From positions 144,077-208,076 of the forward strand of contig NW_026251425.1 of assembly GCF_025118155.1 (NCBI RefSeq): a stretch of 64,000 nucleotides of DNA, read 5' to 3'. The notes under the pieces are model-generated. The model was not told the origin of the DNA and made no database searches. It was given only the letters and a program-made list of their open reading frames with translations. The stretch's first letter is position 1; every line of letters starts with the position of its first letter. This document shows, one piece after another, positions 36,101 to 47,735 of this stretch. The DNA comes from Cokeromyces recurvatus. Its lineage: Eukaryota; Mucoromycota; Mucoromycetes; Mucorales; Mucoraceae. The translations under genes were made by a program, and so were the position numbers.

Positions 36101-36489
36101 TAACTATCCTTATCGGTTCTCTTTCATTACCCATCGGTACAATCATTCGTTTGTTACCCGATTGTTGTGGATGTGAAAAAAGATTTAATGAAGAGGCTAA
36201 GCCCTTGGCCAGTTATTCACGTATGCACTGGGAAAGTGCCATTGGTGATGTCAGAGATGAGTTGCGCATTTATTCACTTTTAAGAAGAAACCGTGCAAGT
36301 AAGCCACGTGAGATTCAATCACAACAACAACAACAACAACAACAATCCAAGACTCTTTCAAGATCTTCATCTATGGCCTATAGTGCACCTTATCACTATG
36401 GTGCAACTGACAATAAAAAGAATAGATTTGCTGATCTAGTAAAGAACGCACAAAAATATAATCAAGAAAATAGTGGACAACATTCTTAA
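33140..36489 (+). CDS. PMC1: PMCA/Pmc1-type P2B calcium-transporting ATPase
   Basis: Pumps Ca2+ out of the cytosol into the vacuole or across the plasma membrane. Three exons, 33140-33471, 33529-33612, 33678-36489, give 1075 aa. P-type landmarks are the actuator SATGESD, the phosphorylation site ICSDKTGTLTQNKMT (Asp ~397), the nucleotide-binding VKGASEIVL, and the hinge MTGDGTNDGPALKLADVG. TM4 carries VPEGLPMAVTMALA and TM6 the LLWVNLIMDTLAALALATEP signature of P2B pumps. The C-terminal tail has a poly-Gln run and no clear calmodulin helix; autoinhibition in fungal members resides in the N-terminus. Codon usage indicates strong expression. The gene converges on the arginyl-tRNA synthetase gene 141 bp away. 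Confidence 0.96.
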
Positions 36490-36630
36490 TTTTATATAAA
36501 ACATTAATAATAAAAAAAAAGGAGGGGAATCTACTATATATATATATATATATACTACTATTTTTTATTATCATTATTATTATCATTATTATTATTATTA
36601 TACACAATTTTTTTTTCTTCTTCTTCTTCT

Positions 36631-38891
36631 TTACATACGCTCTAATGGTCTTAAGCCTAACATACGCATAGCATTTCCAAGCGTAATACGAGCAGACCAA
36701 TACATCAAAAGTCTAGCGTCAGCTACTTCAGGACTTGCACCACGTACCCACAAGTTCTCAAAGCAAGCAGAAATATCATGACTCAATTTAAATGCATAAG
36801 TCACAACATTACAAGGTTCATAGCCATTCAAAAGTGACTTGATTAAATCAGGATATTGAGCCACAGTACGGATGACATCTAAGGCTTGAGGTTCGGTTAA
36901 GAGACTCAAGTCGGCATTAGGATTCACTTTAAGACCTGATTTACGTTCTACAGAAGCCAAACGAGCATGAGCATATTGAATATAAGGTCCAGTATCACCT
37001 TCAAAAGAGCACATACGGGCCATATCAAAGTCATAGTTTTTGATACGACGAGCAGAGTTATCTTGAATCTTGACGGCAGAGATACCAATTTCATCAGCAA
37101 CACGTTCAGGGTCATCGATTTCAGCATATTTAGCTTCATTTTTACGCATCACTTCATGCATTGTTTCCTTGGCTTCTTCTAAAATGTCCTCCAAGAACAC
37201 AACAGTACCCTTACGAGTGGACATACCCAAGACCATACCAAAGTTAACATGTTCAAGACGGTTGGCCCATTCAAAATTCATCAACTCTAAAGTTTTAAAG
37301 AGTTGCTTGAGATGAAGATCTTGTTGTGATGCAACAACATAAATCATTTTATCAAATTTATATTTTTCATAACGTTCCATAGCTGCACCAATATCACGAG
37401 TCAAGTAAAGTGTAGTACCATCCTTCTTTTGAACGACTGTCTTACCCAACTTGTACTTTTCCATATCAATAATGAGGGCGCCTTCAGATTCTTGTAAGAG
37501 GTTACAATCATGCAACATCTTCATTGCTCTTTCCATACCATCAGCAACTTGAGATTCACCTGAATAGACATCAAAGTGAATATTAAGACGAGCATAAATA
37601 TCACGGTATTTGACAATAGAAAGATCACGGAAACGACGCCAGAGAGCCAAAGCGGTTTCATCTCCATCCTCCATCTTTTTGAAATAAGCACGAGCATCAT
37701 CATGAATAGAGGGGGTTTCTTCAGCATCCTTATTAATTTGAACGTAGACGTCGTATAAATGTTTAATAGGATCAGAAGTAAGTTTTTCTTCAGAACCATA
37801 TTTTGCAAAACCAACAGCCAAAAGACCTAAGATAACAATAATAATGTAATTAATAAAACGTATGTATATACATGACACACACACACACATATATATATAT
37901 ACTACTTACCATATTGCTTGCCCCAATCACCTAAATAGTTCATGGAGATGGTCTTCCAACCATTAGCATCATATACATTTCTCAAAAATGCACCAATAAT
38001 AGTTGATCTCAAATGACCAGCATGGAAAGGCTTGGCGATGTTGGGTGAAGAGAATTCAACAATGACTGTCTTATTACTACCAAAACTGTTATGACCATAT
38101 TTTTCAGTACGCTCAGTAACTTGGTGAATGGTTAATTCGATCAAGATTTGTTTGTTAATACGGAAGTTCAAAAATGGACCTGCAGCTGAGACTTCAGTAA
38201 TGTATTGAGAGGTTTTAAAGTCTTTAGCCCATTGAGCGGCGAAAGCAGCGGGGTTACCCTTTACACGTAAACGGGGGACGGCTATAGCCAAGTCACCGTT
38301 TTCAAGGGAACGAGGCAAGTCGATGGAGCTGTAAACAAAACTGGGATCGAGGTTAGCAAAGGCAGCAATTTGAACAGCAATGAGATTACGGAAGGTATCC
38401 ATGGGGTTTGTGGAAGGATCAGAACCTTCAATGTGAGGGATTTCGACAGAAGGTGTTGTTTTAGCAAGTTCAGAAGCCCATTGAAGGGCTTCTTGAACAG
38501 CAGATAATGATTCTACCTTTTTAACGTAAGCTGTGTTAGAAGACTGCAAAACAGACCAAACAAGGATATCAACGACAGAAAATGAGCTGGATAAGAAATC
38601 AGATTGATTGCTGAGAAGTGATTGCAAAGCATCAGTTTGATTACTTAAGGCAAGGTCAAGAATGTGAGCTAACCATTGATGGTCAGCTGCAGATTCATCC
38701 ATGAGTTTATAAGCGCGAATAAGATAACGAGCAATGTTAGCGGTTGTAGTAAATTCAATATTATCGAGCTTAAGGGTAACTGATTCGACGTTATCAACTT
38801 GAACATTTAAGGATTGCTTGATAGTTGAATTAGCTGTAAGAATAGCTAAAATGCCAACAGGAATGTTTTGAAAAGGAACTGTCAAACTCAT
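36631..38891 (-). CDS. Arginyl-tRNA synthetase (class I)
   Basis: Charges tRNA-Arg. Two exons, 38891-37910 and 37826-36631, give 725 aa with a phase-1 junction inside KQYG|LLAVG. The HIGH motif is FHAGHLRSTIIG (His ~290 to His ~293). The upstream core SPNIAKPFHAGH and the downstream CSFEGDTGPYIQYAHARL and SARRIKNYDFD strings are diagnostic of eukaryotic/archaeal-type ArgRS. The class-specific KMSKS is replaced by FGMVLGMSTRKGTVV, as in this family. The anticodon-binding DALR domain closes the protein, ending GLRPLERM. The N-terminal extension (residues 1-~110) has no obvious mitochondrial presequence at MSLTVPFQN; an upstream in-frame Met would add a low-complexity leader, perhaps a longer isoform. 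Confidence 0.97.
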
Positions 38892-40345
38892 GTTGAATAT
38901 TGTAAAGAAGACAAGTTGTAAGAAGTTTTTTTTTTTTTTTTTTTTTGTCCTATTTTTTAAAAAAAAAAAATGAGTCATGTCTAAAAAAGGAAGTTTAGCC
39001 AAGCCACAACAATCCTATTTCAAAGCAATTAAGGTACACAACAGCAGCAGTATTTGTATACACATAAAATGAGTCATATTAACACATACTACAATTACAA
39101 ATATATTATTCATTCATATTGAATAACGTTATAAAGATTCCGTTTAGTATAACTCGAATAAGTTGCGCGCAATTAATGATATTTCTATTTCAAAAAAAAA
39201 AGAAACAGATATGCACTACTTTACGTGTAACTAACATCGGCATAAAGATTTGTATGGATTTAATAATAGTGATTTTGAATCAAGTTTTAAGTTTTCCTTC
39301 TTTTCTTGCTTCAAAAAGATAGTAGCTTTGGTAATTTATTGTTAAAATGAACCTTTTTAAATGCGAGGTTATTTGACAATACAAATATATAAATTCTAGT
39401 AGCACTGTAAAATTAAATAAAATCTGAATAGAATCTGATAAATATTTAGTTTGTATAATAGATAAAGAACTACTACTTTTATTAGTTGTCATAAATGTCT
39501 TAATGAGCCACCGTAGTAGTAATTCAAGAATACAGATTTATATTAAGTTTATTTATTATCAATAATAATAATATGATGGTCTGTTATAGGAAATCTATCT
39601 TTATTGTAGGCCTATAAATTAATTGATATTATTCTTAGATTTACTTGTGATCTATTCTATTTCTTAACTTGATTTTTTTTTTTTTTTGTATATGCAGTAA
39701 TTATAAGCTAAACCATTTTATATTAAATTGAAACTATTTCTAATAAGTCTCTTTTTTTATTTTGACGTTCTTCTTTTGAAGATATCCCTAATAAGTAGCA
39801 CATTATTCTATTTTCAGCAACTGTAAAGATTCAAATATATATGATGCTAATAATAAAAAGTACTAAAGCTTTAGTCTAAATTAGTTGAACAAAAAAATAA
39901 ATAAATACATGTATACATATTTATGGCATATTTGCTGGCTAACATAATAGAATTAAGATGCTGCATTCACAATACAATTTAAATAGAATAGGGTAATGAA
40001 AATAATCTAATGATAAAGAAGAATATGTCTATGGAAACCCTCTCCAAGAAATACAAATAAAAAAATATTAAATACACTACAGATAAAGCAATTATGACGA
40101 TAAAATTATACAACATTTTATCTTTTTTATAACTGGATACACACCACTGATAAAGCAAAGATCAATAAATTTATACTATCAAATAAAAACGAATATAAAA
40201 GCAAATAGTTAATTACGTACTACTGTTCTTGATTACTTTGTTACTTTATATTACATAATACAAATCAATAGTACAGCAATAGATATACTCTCACATAAAT
40301 AAATAGTGTTTGTAGTAATTCACGATCATTTAAACTTTATTAGCC

Positions 40346-40376
<31 letters not shown>

Positions 40377-40579
40377 GGATTGCCCAATGATAAAGATAGA
40401 TATATACATATATAATTTACACCAATGTAATTAACTGCATAAATATAGTGTGTGTATGTTTTTTTGTTTTCACATAATAAACAAATACATATATTTTATT
40501 GCTTTATCCAACGTATGTTTCTTATTTGAATTAAAATGCATATTTTTATGAATGTATGTATATAAGCTATCTTTCTGTT
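38892..40579. other. Intergenic region, 1.7 kb
   Basis: Mostly AT-rich with no recognisable family. At 38977-39033 a short + strand frame (MSKKGSLAKPQQSYFKAIK) ends at a GTACAC donor-like site and could be an isolated first exon, but I found no second exon. A T run lies at about 40348-40376. Confidence 0.55.
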
Positions 40580-40795
40580 TTAAACGCCTCCACAGCTTCT
40601 TCCAACATCATTTACACCAAGACCATCATTCAGTTGCTTCCACTGTTGATGATTCTGTGTATTAACATCATTTGATTTCATAAATTGTGTATGTGCTTTA
40701 GAAGGACTTGCTTTACTACGAACCATAACTGTTCCAATCAACCCAATCGTTGTAGCTGGGAAAAGTACATAGTTAACAAATTTACTAGTCATCAT
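40580..40795 (-). CDS. Small orphan with one N-terminal hydrophobic segment, 71 aa
   Basis: Not recognised. The frame starts at two adjacent Mets; a hydrophobic stretch NYVLFPATTIGLIGTVMV (residues ~8-25) follows a single Lys, giving an uncleaved signal anchor or mitochondrial inner-membrane type start. The remaining ~45 residues are hydrophilic with Asn/Gln and end in GVNDVGRSCGGV. Its size, single TM and basic residue after the TM resemble small organelle-membrane proteins, but no family motif is visible. Single exon, moderate confidence that it is translated. Confidence 0.5.
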   Translation of the reverse strand: MMTSKFVNYVLFPATTIGLIGTVMVRSKASPSKAHTQFMKSNDVNTQNHQQWKQLNDGLGVNDVGRSCGGV

Positions 40796-41601
40796 TTTGT
40801 GATTAGAGAAAAAGAAAACGAAAAGAAAAGAAGCAAAATGAGTTTTTTTTTTTTTGATTTTATCTTCAATAGACTATTATAGACAATACAAATTTATTTG
40901 CCGCAATAAAAAAAGGAGAAATTATGATTTAACAGTGGGCACATAGCACTAACAATTACTAGAATATACTGAATTAAATTAGTTAGATCGGGAGGGGAGG
41001 AGGAATTCACTCGAGGGACAAAAAGAGAATTATACAAATAAATCTATTATTAGCGTAATGAAGAAAATCGTTATTTTACTACTTCTACACTACAGTATTT
41101 TTATTTTAAAAACCAAGACAAAATTGATTTAAAGTATTAGAATATCATTATCTATAAAACAGGATAAAATCCAACTTTACATTATCTTGCAATATAGAGT
41201 GAACAATTTCATGATTGTATACAGTAAAACATACAATAAATGCATTCATATGACCTGGTAGTCTTATTTCTAGTAGACATAGGTAGACAGCTTTCTTTGC
41301 AAAATACTATCATTAGTATATATTTAGATTATATTCTATTATGAATTCATTGTGTAATAAATACTATGAAATGATAATTTTCCCTTTAAAAGTAAAAAAT
41401 GAATATCGTCATATAACAGTATGCGACAAACAAATGCTTCAACTCTATATATAATACTTATACTTTTTCTTTATTCAATGCTAAAATGGTATATTCGATT
41501 TATATATGCAGATGTATTTAAATGCATATTAATTGTTATCATATTTTTAGATTCATTTATTATAACACATAAAGAAAGGAAAAAGGGGGTATTTTGTTTC
41601 T
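40796..41601. other. Intergenic region, 0.8 kb
   Basis: AT-rich, no gene seen; it separates two minus-strand orphans. Confidence 0.6.
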
Positions 41602-42321
41602 TTAAGAATAAAGAAAATTTTGTTCGATACGTTTAAGAAGTAATTTTGATTCTTCGAGTGACATTTTATATCGTAAAACTCGTGTTAGACTCTCTTTTTG
41701 CTGATATTGTTGAAATAATGTATTGAGATATATATTACTATTATTATTAGTAGTAGTTAACGACTGACAATGTTTGCCATTTAAGTTTAAAGATTTCACC
41801 ATAAACTGTGAAAAGTCAATATCAATTGTTGTAGTTAAATGGGGTTCCTTGTTTTTCATCTTTTTCTGTCTTTGAGTAGTCACTTGTGATTCTTCAATAT
41901 GACGACGCTTCTTTGTTAATGTATTATTGTTTGCTTTATCGAGCATTAATAAGCGTTCATCTTCTTCATCGTCGTCAAGATCAAACTCATTCTGAAGATT
42001 ATTCCAAAAATTAGAAAATGGTTTTTTATTGCGAACAATACAAATGATATCTGCTTCTTCTTCATTTTCATCTATTTCCATGGCTACAGTAGCGATTGGT
42101 GTTGATGCAAAGTATCTTGTAATTTTATTATCCTTTGTTCGACTTGGTGATAATTTTTTAGTGTTACATTTTAATGGCTTTATAATTTGTTTTTCAAGAA
42201 TATTATTTTGTTCAATAACTGTTGAAGGAGAAATAAATGCTAATTGTTGCTCTGAATCTGGTTTAGTTGAACGTTTGCTTTTACAACCTCTGGAGAATCC
42301 AAATGCATCCAACGTTGCCAT
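41602..42321 (-). CDS. Orphan nuclear-type protein with degenerate PIP-box-like motif, 239 aa
   Basis: Not recognised. Single exon. The N-terminus is MATLDAFGFSRGCKSKRS. At residues 64-71 the string DNKITRYF resembles a PCNA-interacting peptide (x-x-I-x-x-Y-F) but lacks the leading Gln and is preceded by basic residues. An acidic stretch follows (EIDENEEEAD, then DLDDDEEDERLLML), then basic bipartite-like signals (TKKRRHIEE and RQKKMKNKE) consistent with nuclear import. The C-terminus is helical (MSLEESKLLLKRIEQNF). Composition and the PIP-like motif suggest a role around DNA replication or repair, but this is inference only. Confidence 0.6.
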   Translation of the reverse strand: MATLDAFGFSRGCKSKRSTKPDSEQQLAFISPSTVIEQNNILEKQIIKPLKCNTKKLSPSRTKDNKITRYFASTPIATVAMEIDENEEEADIICIVRNKKPFSNFWNNLQNEFDLDDDEEDERLLMLDKANNNTLTKKRRHIEESQVTTQRQKKMKNKEPHLTTTIDIDFSQFMVKSLNLNGKHCQSLTTTNNNSNIYLNTLFQQYQQKESLTRVLRYKMSLEESKLLLKRIEQNFLYS

Positions 42322-44700
42322 TTTTTTTTATGCAAGTTTATTTATTAAAGAAAGGAAAAGAAATGTAATTTCTAAAAAAAAAAAAAATGAAATTAAAAAA
42401 AAAACAAAGAAAATGACACGTCAAGATTAAATTTGATTGGATATCGCGTGAAAACACGTATCTTTTTTTTTTTTTTTTCTTTGTTAAAGATTATGAAAAA
42501 ATGTAACCTAAATTTTACAACTTGAATCAAATAAGTTATCACTAACTTGTAAGCATTAAGAAAGAAAAAAAAAAAAAAAAAAAAAAAAAAAACTATGCTC
42601 TTCCAGGGATATATATGTATTTGTATTATTCATATTTAACAAACTATGAAAAAAGAAAACTTACATTAATTAAAGGAACTGATTTAACAGAAAGTATTCT
42701 TTGTGTTCTTTATTTTAATAAAAGCAAGTTTGATGTTAAAGACATCAATAAATTAAATTACTTTGTAGTAGTTTCTTTTTTATAATAAAATAAGAATTCA
42801 AAATATGAATGAATAAGATTAACAATCAATAAGGATGCATGGACATGTTTTCATTGATATATAATAGTAAAAGTATTGTATCCAAATCAGAAATAAAGTT
42901 TTTTTTTTTTTTGTTTTGTAGATGCTTTCGGAAGATTTGTTTAAATAGTTACTGCTGAAAGGATATACTTGGATTCCTTCTTGTGCTTTGGATAAGATTT
43001 AAAAGTATAAATATAAAGACGGTTTTCTATATTAACTTGATCTGGATAAAAGGACTGAAAACCATGTATGAGACACTACTCTTAATAATCATTGTACTTT
43101 TTTTTTTCATTGTTTAACTATTGGAAGAATATGGGATTAGAATGCATTATAACGTTCTTTCTGGTACTAGAGTGAAAAAGATTAGAAAATTTTTAAAAAA
43201 AAATACTACTATCTTTCTTCTAATTTAAGCCGAAATAGATCAGAAACAAAACTTATGATAGTGAAATAGTTTTGTGTACATAAGTCTGGTATTATAGTTT
43301 ACATAGCAAAAGCTACATTGCTAATTTTAATATCTTTATCTACTCTACTTTATACTACTGCATATAATTATCGAAATACTTTAAAATGATACTAATCAAT
43401 TTAATAAAACCAGGTTACCTCCTATTCTAAGCTTTTGTAAGAAACGTATTCTATAATTTATTTTATAAAGTAAAATCATACTGAACAGCAGAATTCACAA
43501 GCTTGATTATTATTGTAGATAAGCTTATATTGAGTGAAATTAATCATAATCAATATTTATCTTTTTACATTGACTTGTTAAAAGAACAAAGGGATACATT
43601 TCAAAACATTCAGTCTAGAAATAATAAAAAGATATTTTTTTTTTTTTTTTGTATTTTGCAAACTAACTGTATTGATATAATTAAGAGCTATCTTGTTGAA
43701 AGCTCAAATATTTTGGTTTTGAAGACACACATCATTATTATTTATTCTAATTGAATGATAATCTTGATTTTATTACCATTGATCATGATGGCAGTCTATA
43801 AAAGACCCAAAGATAAAGTAAAAATAAAAATAAAGTAAAAATAAAATAAAAATAAAAATAAATATTATACTGGATTGAAGAGGAGTCTTTAGATAGTAAG
43901 TTTGGAACGAAGAAGAAACATAATAAATTTACTGGCAAATAAATTATCAGAAGGACAAAATAGAATGAATGCATCATTACTTACACTCTTAAATAAACTA
44001 AATACTCTTCTTTAATAACTTCTTCTCTACTCTGTCCTCAAAGTGTATATAATTACTAAGGGATTAGTAATGAGATAGGATAATAAATAGCAACTAGTAA
44101 AAATAAAAATAGTTGCATTATTATACAGAAATATAAACTTTTATTTTCTAGTCTATTGTCTATTTATGTCTTTCTTGAATGTAATAAAAGAAAAGTTCAT
44201 TTTATTAAATGCAATTAAAATGATTGATTCTTTTTGATATTCTTCATTCTTTTTTTTTTTTTTTCTATTTATAAGCATAACTTTATTTCATTTTTATTGG
44301 CTTATTTTGTCTAAAACCCAATATAATTGCTCGTAATGATCAGATAACGAAATACATTATCATGATAGGATCACAGTTAACTATTTTCTAACATATTTTA
44401 AATAATATGTAATATACGTTATTTAAATTTACTTGTAAATAAATTCATAAATGTACAAATTATTATACATATTCAAAAATGCTATTTCTTTTTTTTTTTT
44501 TTTTTTTTTTTTTTCAATTGCTATTTGAAGCTCGATTTCTGACAGGGAGTAAACTCCGCATTAAAAAAAAGAAGCAGTTAAGTATGACACATACTGTGAC
44601 TTGATTTGTAATATACACTTCAGTCGAACATCTCTGTTTTATTTTATTTTATTTTCTTTTTTTTTTTTTGTTTTATTACTAATTTAAAAAGGTATACGCC
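42322..44700. other. Intergenic region, 2.4 kb
   Basis: Promoter region of HIS4 plus gene-free sequence. Holds A/T runs (about 42561-42592, 44490-44513) and AAATA-type simple repeats at about 43818-43865. No coding family, and no TGACTC (Gcn4-type) site noticed immediately upstream of HIS4. Confidence 0.6.
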
Positions 44701-47358
44701 ATGTTCGTACCTTCTATTGATCTTTCTGATCCTTCACAGGCTCCCCTTTATTCTTCATTGGCTTATTTTTCTTCTGTCATTCTTCAAAACGGCCATGTTG
44801 ATCAAATCAAATCGCTCATTAACCAAACTGGTTCTACATTCTATTGGGCACCCGCCAAGTCTCTCGAAGAAGCTATTCAACTTTGGGATATTGGTGTCCT
44901 CAAGGTCATATTTGAATTAGATCTCTATACTCAAATCAAGTCTGAACTTGATGGTCTTGTTACTAGTGATCGTGTAGCAGTTCATGCTCAATCAACTGCC
45001 AATTTGGCCGATGCTCAAGAATCTGTTTCTACTTATATTTTATCTGCTGACGCTGAAACGGATATCGAATCTGTCAAAGCTTGGGCTACTTTTACTAAGG
45101 ATTCCTTACTGAAGCCTCAGGGTGGTTGTGTTACTACAGTATTAGAATTAACAAATCCTACTATTGATAAAATTGCTGAATTGGGTAAGGATCATATTGA
45201 CGTAGTTGTACCCGCTTGTCGTCTTACAACAGCTGATAACAACGATCAATTGAATATTGCCGAGGCATTTTTGGCTACTGCCAAAACGGATCGTCCTGAT
45301 GGTCTCTATACGACTTTGGTCGTTGATGAATTTAACAAGGCCTTGGGAATTGTTTACTCTAGTAAGGCAAGTGTAGCTGAGGCCATTCGATTGGGTCAAG
45401 GTGTTTATCAAAGTCGTGGTCGTGGACTTTGGCATAAGGGTTTGACATCTGGTGCTACACAAACCTTAAAGCATATTGATTATGATTGTGATGGTGATGC
45501 TTTACGTTTTGTTGTTGAGCAACACGGTGCTGGTAAATATATATATATATATATATAAATAGATATAATGTATATAATGCTAAACATCTTTTTTATAGGC
45601 TTTTGTCATTTGAATACACGCACATGTTTTGGTGCTGATTCAGGTATTTCAGCACTTGAAAAGACACTCAAAGCTCGCAAGGTGAATGCCCCCGAGGGTT
45701 CATATACAGCACGTTTGTTCAATGATTCAAAGTTATTATCTGCTAAAATTATGGAAGAAGCGGATGAACTTTGTCAAGCTGTTACTAAAGACGATGTTGC
45801 ATGGGAAGCTGCTGATTTAATCTATTTTGCTCTCACTAAATGCGTCTCTGCTGGCGTTTCACTTGCTGATATTGAAGCTAATTTAAATAAGAAGGCTAGA
45901 AAGGTCACACGTCGTCCTGGTAATGCCAAACCTCAATGGCAAGTACAAAATGCAAATACAACCGCAAGTGCAGTTGCTACAAGTACCACGACGACTTCAT
46001 CTGTAGCTGCTAATAGAGTCGACCCTATTGAATCTACAGATCGTATTGAGATGATGAAGTTTACATTAGATGATATCACTGAAGAAAAGCGTCGTGAACT
46101 CTTATTACGTCCTATTATTGATTCAACTGAAATTATCAACCGTGTCACACCTATCATGCAACAAGTACGTCAAGGTGGTGATTCAGCTGTTCTTAATTTC
46201 ACACGTCAATTTGATCGTGTCGAATTAGATTCTGTTACTATCAAGGCACCTTTTGATCCTGCTGCTATGGAAATTGATCCTATCACAAAACGTGCTATTG
46301 ATCATGCTTACGATAATATTTATAAATTCCATGAAGCTCAATTAGAAAAGGAAACATTGGTTGTCGAAACAATGCCTGGTGTTGTTTGTTCAAGATTTTC
46401 AAGACCTATTGAGCGTGTTGGTTTGTATGTACCGGGTGGTACTGCTGTCTTGCCATCTACTACCCTCATGTTGGGTATTCCAGCCAAGGTGGCAGGATGT
46501 AAAGAGATCGTGGTTGCCACACCACCTAGAGCAGATGGTTCTATTGTTCCTGAAGTTTTATATGTAGCTCATAAAATCGGTGCCTCTCATGTTGTTAAAG
46601 CAGGTGGTGCTCAAGCTGTGGCCGCTATGGCATACGGTACCGAAACAGTGCCTAAGGTCGACAAGATCTTTGGTCCTGGTAACCAATATGTTACTGCTGC
46701 TAAGATGGTTGCACAAAACGATACATCCTGCTTGGTCTCCATCGATATGCCAGCTGGCCCCTCTGAAGTCCTTGTGATTGCCGATATGACCTCTAACCCT
46801 GCTTACGTAGCTGCTGATCTTTTGTCACAAGCTGAACACGGTGCTGATTCTCAAGTTGTCTTGTTGGCTGTTGATCTTACAGATGAGCACATGAAGCAAA
46901 TTGAAGAAGAAGTTCACAATCAAGCCATTGCCTTACCTCGTTGTGACATTATTCGTAAATCCATTCCTCACTCATATAGTTTACGTGTCAAGACACTTGA
47001 AGAAGCTATGAGATTTAGTAATGATTATGCACCTGAGCACTTGATTTTGCATCTTGAAAATGCCTCCAAGGTTTTGGACTTGGTAGATAACGCAGGCTCT
47101 GTCTTCGTAGGTCCTTATTCACCCGAAAGCTTTGGTGATTATGCTTCTGGTACAAACCATACCTTACCCACCTATGGTTACGCACGTATGTATTCTGGTG
47201 TCAACACAAATGGTTTCGTCAAACATATTACATCACAAGAATGTACAGCTCAAGGCATGAATGATTTGGCAGATACAGTGATGCGTTTGGCAGAAATCGA
47301 AGGTTTGGGAGCCCACCGTAATGCTGTTGCTGTGCGTGTCAAAGATATCAGAAAATAA
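44701..47358 (+). CDS. HIS4: Trifunctional histidine biosynthesis protein HIS4
   Basis: Carries steps 2, 3 and 10 of histidine synthesis: phosphoribosyl-ATP pyrophosphohydrolase, phosphoribosyl-AMP cyclohydrolase and histidinol dehydrogenase. Two exons, 44701-45532 and 45599-47358, give 863 aa. The cyclohydrolase part shows [11 protein letters not shown] and, across the intron, [16 protein letters not shown] with metal-binding Cys/His. The HisE part (residues ~300-390) shows [12 protein letters not shown] and [13 protein letters not shown]. HisD occupies residues ~415-860, with [59 protein letters not shown] and the catalytic NHTLPT region. This three-domain fusion in this order is a fungal trait. 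A linker rich in Thr/Ala separates HisE and HisD. Confidence 0.98.
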
Positions 47359-47528
47359 GTGTATCATTCTTAAAAACTGAATAAAAGAGCAAACTTGTAG
47401 TTTTTTTTTTATTAGTAGTCATATATGTATTTTTTTTTTTGTTTATTTATTGTATATAATATGAAATAATGAACATAAAAAAAAAGAGATTTTTTGGGCA
47501 TATTTCTTATATCAAATGAATTTATAAA

Positions 47529-47663
47529 TTAAGCAAAGTCAAGCACTTTTACAATGCCTTTACTATTTCCTGCTACCAACTTTGATCTTGATTTCCTCCA
47601 ACAGATAGCACTCACAAAAATAGGGTTAGTAGAATCTAAAGCCACATCATCACCATGTGAAGA

Positions 47664-47735
<72 letters not shown>

